Shown: positions 1-64,000 of the stretch, one piece after another
How positions within the stretch are numbered: position 1 is the stretch's first letter
How the letters are laid out: each line of letters begins with the position of its first letter
Assembly (NCBI GenBank): GCA_033239005.1
Contig: BSQZ01000038.1
Location: 820,001-884,000 of the forward strand
Direction: 5' to 3'
DNA from: Lamellibrachia satsuma
Lineage: Eukaryota; Annelida; Polychaeta; Sabellida; Siboglinidae
Length of the DNA: 64,000 nucleotides
Made by a program: the position numbers and the translations under genes
Notes under the pieces: generated by a model
The model's input: only the letters and a program-made list of their open reading frames with translations
Databases searched by the model: none
What the model was told of the DNA's origin: nothing

Positions 1-710
1 GCAGCTGGAGTAGCTATTATATGCTTGTATTGAATTGATTAGTTTCAGAAGAAGTTTTTTAAGATAAACTAACCATTTCTTCAAAGATTGTACATGAAAT
101 ACTATATAATATACCAGATAAAACAGTTTGGAGTTTTTAATTTATTTGGTTATGTCACAAGGTTTCTAAAACATTTTTGTAAGTGTGAAAGCATAGCCAC
201 TAAAAACTAAGTTGAAGCATTTTGAGAAATTGCCAAAGCAATAAATGACATACATATAAGCATGACAGTGTAACTGATAACTTAATGGCAGATTTTGGTT
301 AACATAAACCAATTATGTCTGCTACACCACCGTGAATGAATTAAACAAAAGTTGAATGAGAGCCTAAAATGGCAGTGTATTTTTGACACAAACCCTTCAC
401 CAATTGTAATTTACTGCTGCATTACGTTGCGTGCAATTAAAACGCGTTCAATCGCAACATTGCAAAGTTGTGTGTGTTGTAGTTTTTCCCAAACAATATT
501 TTAAACATAATTTCCTGGTTGTTAATAAAAACACAATCTCAACAAATGCATGTTTTTGCGTTGCAATTTACGGTTTTTCACTTACATTTTATGTATTGCT
601 GAACAAATGTGTAATACTGACATGAATCTGTACATGCAGAGTGTTGTCGTCTATGATATCAGGTTACGCCGGTCTAACAAACGCGTGACAGGGTGTGTGT
701 ACGGTCATTT
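1..710. other. Unannotated AT-rich flank downstream of the main gene
   Basis: No gene or clear repeat recognised. Open frames here are short and lack coding character. Confidence 0.5.
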
Positions 711-1170
711 TGATTTAACAAGATTTAACAAGATTGCCATCTCGAACAACAAGTTCCAGATGGCAAGTGGACAAGGAAGCCATTGGCTTATCGAGAGTCC
801 AACAATTTTCTCGTCTATGTGTAGCCCGCCCTTATCAGATATCTGTCAATTCTATTTTTAAACATATTCACACTACTAGCATTAACACAATCATTTGACA
901 GTTTGTTCCATTCATTTATCACCCTCTGTGAGAAAGAGTACTTTCTCATGTCCAACCTACACTGCTCCTAACTAATGCTGATTTGTGTCCTCTGGTTCTA
1001 CTGCCTTCTTTAAGTATTCCTATCAACTGGTTCTACTGCCTTCTTTAAGTATTCTGTATCAACATCCTCATAACCGTTCACTATTTCAAACACTTCTATT
1101 TGGTCTCCTCTTAGTCTCCTGGTCTCTAGTGTTGAGTAGTGTTGTCTTTATATTATTTGTAAAATCATTC
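711..1170 (-). mobile_element. CR1-like non-LTR retrotransposon 3' tail
   Basis: On the minus strand the decayed frames read like the end of a reverse-transcriptase ORF (RVINEWNKL..., ASSVNM.KNRI), ending in short TTAAATCTTG-type repeats as in CR1 elements. Contains a local 35-bp duplication near 1000-1060. The same tail occurs at about 7.0, 23.9, 35.8, 41.7 and 52.0 kb. Confidence 0.72.
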
Positions 1171-1247
1171 AGTCAAAACCACATCTTTTTTCGTTCCCAT
1201 TCAACTGTCATAATAATTTTAAAAGAGTGATGACCTTTTGAGAACTG

Positions 1248-1252
<5 letters not shown>

Positions 1253-1333
<81 letters not shown>
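1253..1333. repeat. (AT)n microsatellite
   Basis: About 40 uninterrupted AT dinucleotides. Confidence 0.98.
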
Positions 1334-1334
<1 letters not shown>

Positions 1335-1420
1335 TGTATTCGACCTGTTAAGTACACTTGCCCTAATTAACGTATACCACCTTTTTTAATTAGCAGGATC
1401 CATAATTAATGTAATTTGAC

Positions 1421-1490
1421 TAGTGTGGAACAACTGAAAACTATCGCCATCTGGCATTAAACAGCACCACTTTTCAGTTGTTCCACACTA
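1421..1490. repeat. Perfect 20-bp inverted repeat
   Basis: Arms 1421-1440 and 1471-1490 (tagtgtggaacaactgaaaa and its complement) around a 30-bp loop. May be a small MITE or foldback remnant. Confidence 0.9.
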
Positions 1491-2241
1491 ATCACCAAAT
1501 AACACTAGTTAAACAGTTACTTTATTGTCTAGAGAAACAAATTGGGTGTACGCTTATAAGAACAGATTCCTTGACATTGTTCCATGGCCCAATTATTTTT
1601 TAAGCATACTGTATGCTGATTAGGTCAAATAAGGTATACTACATATATAAATTTTATATATATATATATAAACTTTTATATAAATTATTCTACATAATTG
1701 CTGCCATATACTGCCATGATTGGCCAGTTATCCCGCGGGGTCACCACGCTACATACGGGTCGGCATTTCCGTTTGTATCAAAGGCACGATAAACTACGTT
1801 AACGCTCACTGAACTCTGATATTTGCTGGTACATGATTTAGTTACTTAGACATAATACTCATCTGTGCTAGCATTACAGTAACTAGATTATGTGTTCCGC
1901 TTTCACGGTGAACGAATATAGCTGGTTCAAAAACACCGTAGCGCACGCGGTCGTTACTATGGAAACATTGTCGCTTTTTCGGGAACTCAAGGGGATTTCC
2001 AAAACGACTGTGTTTTTTTAAAGGATGGAGTGGCGAACTATGACGTTAGTGCCGGGTGATTGTTTGTGGTGTCGACATTTAGTTCAGTATATCCTACCAT
2101 AAAAAAGAAATCAACTGAAACGATAGCCGCCCCAACAACCTTAATGCGTAGGAGTGTAGCTGGCCTCTTACACAGGACAGTTTTAGATAATGTTGTTGGG
2201 AATAACCGGTTTGATTTTAATCATTAAAGTTTAGCCAGCTT

Positions 2242-2264
2242 GCACTTGCTTTGTTTGCAAGTGC
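2242..2264 (-). other. Hairpin in the 3' untranslated region
   Basis: Arms gcacttgc and gcaagtgc (8 bp, perfect) around a 7-nt loop, 18 nt after the stop codon of the main gene. Could be an RNA structure or chance. Confidence 0.45.
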
Positions 2265-2282
2265 TTTGAGTAATTGATTTAA

Positions 2283-55527
<53,245 letters not shown>

Positions 55528-55740
55528 CGCTTCAAAACGCCTGCTCTGTCACCGGCGTCGGTGGCAGACTCCGAGTGATACGACTGTCACCTGGCCGGAC
55601 AACTAACATCACCTAGAAGCTGACGTCATTTATTACCGCCGTCCTGACAGACGCGAATACACTTCGACGCTTTACGAGTTTCCATTCGCCAATCGGCTGC
55701 GAATTACTTCATGAATAGGTTTTGTAAGACATCACGCGTA
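55528..55740 (-). promoter_or_regulatory. Probable promoter / 5' UTR of the main gene
   Basis: A CRE palindrome TGACGTCA at 55621-55628 lies about 94 bp before the start codon and a CCAAT-type box (gccaatcgg) near 55688. GC content is higher than in surrounding DNA. No TATA box seen in the right place. The transcription start is not known. Confidence 0.45.
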
Positions 55741-55796
55741 CAATATGTGTACTAAGCAATGCAATACAATATACTGTTTAGTAGAATCATATACTA

Positions 55797-55996
<200 letters not shown>

Positions 55997-56325
55997 CAGC
56001 ATTATACATGTTGTTATTTCAGTTGCTATTGACAACCACATTTTCTTGCAACTTCAAGGGCACTATGTAGACATGTTGCCGGCTCTTTAGATTGAATTTG
56101 CTCGAAATATACAAGACATACTGAATGGTGGCAACGAATATATCAAGTTGGCTCATTAGATCGCAGATCATTCACACAAAATAAATGTAAACACCGAGAT
56201 CAATCAATGATATAACACAGTGATACAATGAATAACATAGACAGCGATCGTGGTTACAAAATATGTTATGTCACGAGCTTACCACAAGCTCAAAAGTAGA
56301 ATAAAAAACGTTAACATGAAGGTAC

Positions 56326-56402
56326 TGGCGGCGGTGGCGGTGGCGGTGGCGGTGGCAATGGCTGCGGCGGTGGCGGGAGCGGTGGCGGTGGCGTAGGGAG
56401 GC
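56326..56402. repeat. (GGCGGT)n hexanucleotide tract
   Basis: GC-rich, imperfect. Confidence 0.92.
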
Positions 56403-56896
56403 GGTGGCCATAATTGCGTTCATACTCCAGTTAGCGGACTCGAAGGTGATAAACGTAGCGGGATTCTAAGCGTTGATTTATACAGTGGGCATTTTGTCGA
56501 CAAAATACCCACTGTGTAAATCAGCGCGCGGATTGGGACTCTTTCAGAAAGCCAAACATGGCTTGACCGTACCATTACGGGTGACACATATATCTCTTCA
56601 AATAATTTACTATTGACGTTTACGTCGTTGTCGTCTGGGTGTTAACCCAGTTTCTTTCAGGTTTATGCTACCAGTCAGTGCATACGAGTTTTACGTTTAT
56701 GAAATGAATGCGAATGCTATAGCCAATGACAATGTGAAACATTAGTCATTTGGAGACGCAGTTACAGAAACCCCAGACATATAATTATCGACTAGATACT
56801 GGGGAACTCCGCAGCAATACAAACCTTAGTACCTTAAGTGTATTAAAGCAATTTACTATTCGCAGTTAAAATGATGATACTTCTGTTAGGGGTCGT

Positions 56897-58348
56897 CTGT
56901 TACAACAAGTAATGTAATAATCGACCGGTAACGTAATAATCAACCAGTAATGCAATAAATCGACCGGTAATGTAATAATCGACCGGTAGTGTAAAGATCG
57001 ATATGTAACGTAATAAGTCGACCAGTAATGTAATAAAAATGATGATGATAATCATTATCATGATGATGGTGTTAATAATGATGATGTAGAAGGTGATGAT
57101 GAGGGTGATAAACGATTATGATGACGATGACAATTAAGGGGCAATCTTAGTGACGATGACAATGATGATGATGGTGATTATGACGATGCTGATGATACTA
57201 ATGATTATGATGATAATGATAATGATGATAACGATGATGATGATGAGGGTGATAAATGGTTATGATGAAAAGAGGAAGAAGATTAAGACAATTAAGCAGT
57301 CTTAGTGATGATGATGATGATGATGATGAAGACAATGACATCCTCAGCATCATCATCCTCCTCGTCATCATCATTCTCATATTCCCCCTTATAATGGCTA
57401 GCCATGCTGAGACCCACTCGACGTTAATTTTTGAGACACTTAATTTGTTGAGGCGATCAGCTAGTTAACTTGTTAGTTACTTCTTACATATTTTGTGACG
57501 ATCCTTTTTTTGAGAAGACCCATTCATTCTATGAGATGACCCCATAATTTAGTTAACTTTTTTCTAGAAGACCACTAGACTTGATGAGATGACCCCATAA
57601 TGTTTTAAGATGATCAGCTAGTTTATTATTAAATGACCCTTAATTAGACCATCTTAAATTATCCTTTAACTTGTTTTTGATAAAATCCCTTAATTATAGT
57701 CATATTTTAAAATACTTCGGGTGCCCTTTAATTGTTTAGATGAACATTTCAGTTAACTGAAATTACCCTTGACTTTTTGAGATAACCCCTTAATTTTTTC
57801 AGCTGGTCCCTTATGTAATAATTTTTGCGGTTAAACTAAAGTTTCTAACATAATATCACACTGCATTTTGAGATTTCCTCTAACTTGTTTGATATGACCC
57901 CTTAATTTGATCAAATGATCATCAGTTATTAAGCATTTTTAATGATCCCTTAAATAATTGTTTGAGATGACCCCTGACTTGAGTGTAGATTACCTCTTTC
58001 ATGTGTTAAGGTGACCCTTTTTAATGACCCCCCTTTTCCTTACCACTCTGTCTGACTCGGTCCGATTGTTTGCCAACATGTAGTTACTGCCGTGCGTTAC
58101 CTGGGAGGTTATATGAACGGCATTCCATGTGTCCTCCCAGAAAACATGCGGCTCACTCGTTCTGAGATTCCTATGTTAATCATACTTTTGTGAACGCCGA
58201 GTGGGTGTCAGCATGGTTAGTCGTTATAAGGGTGAACATGAGGATGTTGATGACGATGAGGAGGAGGATCAGGATGACGAGGCTGAGGATGTCAATATCT
58301 TCGTCCTCATAATCGTAATAATGATAACCCTCATTGTCATCATCTTCG

Positions 58349-58387
<39 letters not shown>

Positions 58388-58656
58388 CTAATACCCCTTA
58401 ATTGTCTTCATCTTCTTCATCATCATCATCATATGTATCACCCTCATCATCACCGTCGTTATCATAATTATTATTATCATCATCATAATCATTATCATCA
58501 TCATCATAATCATCATCGTCATTATCAACATCCTAATGATTATCGTCATAATTTTTATTACATTACTGGTCGATTTATTACATTACCGGTCGAATATTAC
58601 ATTACCGGTCGATTTATTACATTACCGGTCGATAATTACATTACTGGTTGTAACAG
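56897..58656. mobile_element. Foldback element with arms of about 0.5 kb
   Basis: Outer ends CTGTTACAAC are inverted copies. Each arm has four to seven 18- to 20-bp units (cgaccggtaatgtaata), then GAT (left) or ATC (right) triplets, then a shared unique block (atggctagccatgctgag on the left, complement on the right). Arms 56897-57432 and 58192-58656; the 760-bp centre is a degenerate tandem of gagatgaccccttaattt-like units. No coding region. Confidence 0.9.
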
Positions 58657-59331
58657 TCGTCGAATAGGTTCACAAAGTCCAAGAAAGTGTACAATGTTTA
58701 GTATTTGTTCAGACCACCCGTCGTCCCCATTACAAACAGGTTTTGTCATATTGGAGACAAACGGGGGGGGGGGATTGCGACTCGGAGTTTTCCACTTATT
58801 ATCATCTTACACCGTTGGTTTGGGCTTAGCCTTAGGGAGATCTGGCTGTAAATGAGCAAATCGGTTCGTGAACTGTTTGTAATTATTTGAAGTGGAGTTA
58901 TATAACAACTTAGGCTGGACAATGTTGCCGAAAAGATTCAATTGGTGTGATATGGCTATCAAGATAATTATCCACCACTCTGCCTGGTTCTGACAACCAC
59001 AATAGCGTCGATGCGAATTAATAGCCATTTCACTATTTAAGTTCCTTTGATTGGAAATTAATAGCCAAAATACATCAAGGAAAGGACGTCAACAGAAGGT
59101 CCTAACTAACACATAAAAATATGTCATTTGTTGCAATTCGATTGTTAGTACAGCCTACGATGTCATCGTGACGTTGTGCCACTATTCCGGTTTCATAGGC
59201 ATATGGTATGACAATGACATAATGTTCGTGAGACTTTTTCATTAACACCGAGTCAGCGCATTTCGTATGAAATCACGTTAGCGGGACGGCTAGAACGTCA
59301 CCATACGTTGAAGACGTTCACTCAGCTGTAT

Positions 59332-59816
<485 letters not shown>

Positions 59817-60318
59817 AAATCTCACGCATATTGCCCATTTAAAACAATATTAATACAAACAGGCTTATTTTCATGCATTTGTTTATATATTTATTTATAT
59901 GCAAGGGCGGATACCGCAGAGCGTCCATGGAATCCGCGAGGTGTTTCTTGTCATCGTCAGTGACACGTATAAAATGTTGTATTCGAGGAAATTTAAACGA
60001 CTAAAAGTGTTGACACCTGGTGTCCAATGTGATGCTGTCAAAACTGGCCAATATCTCTGGGGGTCGTATGCATATATGACTTAGGTAGAATTTATTTTGA
60101 GAAGTCTTTTAAAATACTTTTATTATTCATTCCAAAGGTCGTTTTAATTTCAAATAGGTCATTGATTAAACAACTTGAGAGTAAATGTCACAATGACTTT
60201 GGGTGTCGTATCCACATGTGCTATATAATATACAATATATCCTGACTATGTTTTGCATAGATCTAGTAAAATACTTTTTATTTAGTACGTACTCATGTTA
60301 CGTCTGTATATTTTTCAG

Positions 60319-61376
60319 ATGTCTGGTAGGAACGGCCAGGAGTCTGATGAGGAGGCTCTGTCCATGGAGGAGTTGATGACGTGGTTTGCCATGGATTTGA
60401 AGATGTGGTGTTCTCACAACAAGCTACATGTTATTGGGAACAAGGATCTACTGGTCAAGAAAGTCTACCGGGCTATGCACTATGCCGACAGCAACTCTGA
60501 TGTTGGTGATAGTGATGCCGACCTCGAGGAGGCCGCACCAACAGTGACACTACCATCAACGTTAACACCTGTCACAACAGACAACATTCCTCCAATACGG
60601 GATAGTGATGTGAAGAACTATTTCATCTATCTCAAGAACCCTGTTTCTGGATCTAAGCAGCTTCGTAAGGCCAGGAAGTTCATATCGGAGAGATATGTGA
60701 CCAATGTGAACATACGTCAATGTATTTCTATAGATGTTTCATTTGTTCATGCTAAATGTCGGGCCAGTATGAAGGACACCCAGTGTTAGGTTACAGTTCG
60801 ACCCGTGACAGAGACAAGGATGGAGCAAACTGGCAAGTGTTCATGTAAGGCTGGTCAACCGGGTGTGTGCGCTCACGTAGGTGTCCAGCTCGTAACACGT
60901 GTCACGATACGTGTTGACTGCACATCACAGTCATGTCAGTGGAAGGCTGCGTCAAAAGGCAACATCGAGTTAGAACCAAAATGTTGCAGCAATATCATGA
61001 TATACAACCCAGAAAAGCATAATGTGGCCAAACTACGTCCCTATGCCCGTGTCTAAAGCGCTGGTCCAACTGTGGATGCAGATTCCTTCACAAAGAACGT
61101 GTTAGACGGGATGGCCACCTGCAACAGTGACTGTGCACTGTCCCTCACTCTTCCGGGAAATCCAAGTGACATCACATATTTTCTCAGCTTGTTTGATGTG
61201 CCCTAGTGTTATTCTGAAAAGGTCGATCTGGCAGCTGACAAAATCTAGGAAGTCACTGTTTCTACAATGGATAACATGCAGATGTCAACTCGGGGCCAAA
61301 GTGTCGACATGAACTGGAAACTGGCAAACAGCATTGTCGTAACGGCGTTACATATGGGTAACATTATCAAATGCCA
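60319..61376 (+). pseudogene. Decayed SAP / SWIM / YqaJ-type transposon gene, 5' part
   Basis: After a ttttcag, MSGRNGQESDEEALS opens a frame with a SAP motif (DLKMWCSHNKLHVIGNKDLL, residues about 27-53). The frame stops at 60789; in the next frame a SWIM-like zinc motif CSCKAGQPGVCAH appears (about 60838-60880), and later SDCALSLTLPGNPSDITYFL and [19 protein letters not shown], the latter like the start of a YqaJ nuclease domain. At least one frameshift and three in-frame stops; a TA tract cuts it off at 61377 before the nuclease core. Multi-copy SAP-SWIM-YqaJ genes are common in invertebrate genomes (family knowledge). Confidence 0.78.
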
Positions 61377-61404
61377 GAAATATATATATATATATATATA
61401 TATA

Positions 61405-61437
<33 letters not shown>

Positions 61438-61464
61438 GCACACATATATATATATATATATATA

Positions 61465-61525
<61 letters not shown>
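61377..61525. repeat. (TA)n microsatellite
   Basis: TA with short CTA/CGCACACA interruptions; truncates the pseudogene. Confidence 0.97.
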
Positions 61526-61527
<2 letters not shown>

Positions 61528-61575
61528 CGGGTTTGACCTCTCAAGGTCAAATTGAAGATCGCCATTCAACAACTT

Positions 61576-61720
<145 letters not shown>

Positions 61721-61819
61721 CCACATCTGAGTGCTCCATTTGAAACCGATTTGAAAAAAAATAAGCATTGATAGGACTGCGCACATTACTTAAACTTGTC
61801 ACACAGTACACACCTGCAC

Positions 61820-62075
<256 letters not shown>

Positions 62076-62262
62076 TATAATGTCACGCAGTACACAACTG
62101 CGCATAAATTAATTGGATTCGTGATGGGCTGAACCATTTAAGGAAGCAACTTTAATTAACAAACTGTGACACATGACATTACCCTCATTAACACCCGTCC
62201 TCTGTACGTATACAGTACCGGAAGAAAATCATACATGCTAATTTGGTAACATTAAAATGTGT

Positions 62263-64000
62263 ATTGAGCTTCCAAAACTTTATTTCAAAAAAATCTTAAT
62301 CTGCTTAGAAGTGTCAATGTCTGTGCAACATTTTACATCTCAAAAGTTACGAGTTTGTGAAGATTTTTTCTCAGATTGAACCCAAATCTTCTGCATAGTC
62401 CAAGTGGCCTAGGAGTGGTGAGTACCTCAATTGTATGCAATTTCAACCGAGTATCATTGCATTTTCCACCATTGTTCCAATGTACATGGGTTGGGGATGG
62501 GGTAAGGTGGTGATTTAGGGTGGGATAAGGGGTTGATGATGATTGATGATGATGTGATTTCATTTCTGGGAAGTTGGGTAGGGTAGATCCATCTCATCAA
62601 CCGGTCTTGACCTTGACCAACATCCAGGTAAAGGACGAGGGTTGGGTCAATGGCCAATCACCCCTTCCCATCAACGCAATCGTGGAATTCAAATTACCTT
62701 AAACAATTAATACTGTCGAAATCGGTCGGCAAATTGAGGGAGACTTTGAAACTGAAATTGGTATTCATGGCGTGGCTTACAATCGCCGCTACAAGAGAAC
62801 CAGGGATGATATAGATGACCAGGTGGCAATACTAACTTGGCTACCTGCTCCGGCACCGCGGCTGACTAGCCTCGCTGGAGTAACTCTATGCTCCACTATC
62901 GTTTCCATTCCGCCTCTTGCATTCTCCTCCCTATCCACCAACAACACTCTTGTGTCTATGTTGTACCGACAGGACACAGGCGACCAACAACTTCTCTGTC
63001 GCTGGGGCCACTGCCTACAACCTTCACACCATTTCATCATCAGTCTACACCCAAAACCACCAACGCCACTTCACAATCACAACAGATGATCCACCATATC
63101 TCGATCATGAGGAAACAGGCACCAAAACACCTACAATGTGATTTTATCAAGGAAATGTGCTTTGGAATTTGAAAAAAAGATCAAATAAAACAAAATAGCA
63201 TTTTATAAAATTATTATAATTTGTTTTTCTTCAGAAAAGATGATCCTTCGACCAAGAATGGAAACCAAACAACATTTATTGTACTAGTTGGTTAGTAGGG
63301 TGCGTCCGGGAAGGAAGTGGCCAGAAGGGTAAATTGAACCTTTCTAACATAATGTGAGGCTATGGAAAACTTACGAGGAGACAAGTGAAGTTGACGGGAA
63401 ATGGAGAAGGAGAGAGACGACCAAAGCCACGAGATGTGCTCTCCACGTGGTCCCAGCCAACCCATCAAACCCTCCAGCAGCCGGTTGTTTCAACTCCTGG
63501 GACTCATGGTCGCCTCTAGCTCCCAATGCATCCTCCCAGCAAGGTTCATAACTGTGGCTGTGAGGTTCATTGGGACCGTATGGACAGCATGTCTATCCTG
63601 GCATTCGGTCATCCCTCTCTCCTTCCCACAAACTTCAATTGTCTACAGATACCTTTTATTTCAAAATCTTACTATGTTAGGAACATTTTACAAGTTACCC
63701 TTCTGGCCACTTCCCTCCTAGAAACACCCTTCTAAGTAGTGCACATTTTTTTTATAAATTCACATTTTAAGTGTCTTAGTGTCAATTTCCAGAAACAAAA
63801 TCATGTTTCCACTAATTTAGTATCGTCAGCCCCTTCACCCACCTACTCACGACTTCTAGGCTAATGGATCTTTGTGTAGAATTTGCAGTCAATCTGGTAA
63901 AAATCTTCAGAAATTCGAAACTTAGAAAAGTGTTGCGCATATATTGGTTCTTCTAAGTAGATTAACACCAGTCTTGAAATTTGGTGCTGGAAGTTCAATG
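62263..64000. mobile_element. DNA element with long terminal inverted repeats, cut by window end
   Basis: 62263-62426 and the complement of 63838-64000 align throughout (attga.cttcca, ttaatct.cttagaag, gcaaca.ttt, gaagattttt, agattga, gcctag.agt.gtgagta). The interior has open frames but no recognisable transposase, so it may be non-autonomous. The outer limit on the right is beyond the window. Confidence 0.85.
63297..63735. mobile_element. Nested MITE with about 45-bp inverted ends
   Basis: Left ggaagtggccagaagggtaa, right complement of ttacccttctggccacttcc, both followed by (t)ttctaacat-like blocks. Lies inside the larger inverted-repeat element. Confidence 0.85.

Noticed and set aside
62772..63172. 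Plus-strand ORFs of 94-105 codons
   Set aside because: Overlapping frames inside a long-TIR element with no recognisable domain.

Overview
The window is nuclear DNA of an invertebrate animal, most likely a lophotrochozoan and perhaps a bivalve mollusc. That placement is an inference from gene content, CR1-like and other non-LTR retrotransposon tails, tRNA-derived SINEs, microsatellite-cored MITEs and very long TA/CA microsatellites. Nothing in the sequence names the species.

Almost the whole window (about 2.3-55.5 kb) is one gene on the minus strand. I traced 40 coding exons by eye from open frames, AG/GT borders and intron phase. All junctions but one (exon 37 to 38) close in phase. The predicted product is a secreted protein of about 1,940 residues. 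In order it has: a signal peptide; a vitellogenin_N / large-lipid-transfer N-terminal module (exons 1 to about 15); a long helical middle (about 630-960); a LECT2-like peptidase M23 fold that keeps the HxH pair but lacks the first zinc-ligand motif (about 990-1110); a dibasic cleavage site (about 1168); a SAP-like helix pair (about 1244-1275); a Cys-rich module of unknown family; a second dibasic site (about 1420); another unnamed module (exons 31-35); a third dibasic site (about 1650); an FN3/HYR-like module rich in 'YDTTPPDARV'-type motifs; and a C-terminal PAN/Apple-like domain ending at 2283. The pieces suggest an extracellular lipid-binding or immune/matrix protein that may be cut into several chains; that function is inference.

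The introns are full of repeats. The intron between exons 31 and 32 (13.3 kb) holds an 11-kb array of a 67-bp minisatellite. The unit appears to derive from the 3' coding tail of a non-LTR retrotransposon, and the flanking upstream part of that tail is still readable at the array edge (21.35-21.48 kb). Other introns hold a 76-bp minisatellite (about 26 copies), an 8-bp array, CAG/CTG, ACT, CA and TA tracts, several CR1-like 3' tails, two SINE copies, MITE-like inverted repeats and small exon-fragment duplications. Two splice sites (donor of exon 7, acceptor of exon 18) lie inside minisatellites, so the splice signal itself is copied in tandem.

Right of the gene (55.5-64 kb) there is a probable promoter with a CRE palindrome, a 1.76-kb foldback element with arms of about 0.5 kb (56.9-58.66 kb), a decayed and truncated SAP/SWIM/YqaJ-type transposon gene on the plus strand (60.3-61.38 kb), long TA tracts, and an element with inverted terminal repeats of at least 150 bp that runs off the window end (62.26-64 kb) with a smaller MITE nested in it. 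I see no rRNA, functional tRNA, CRISPR or bacterial genes.
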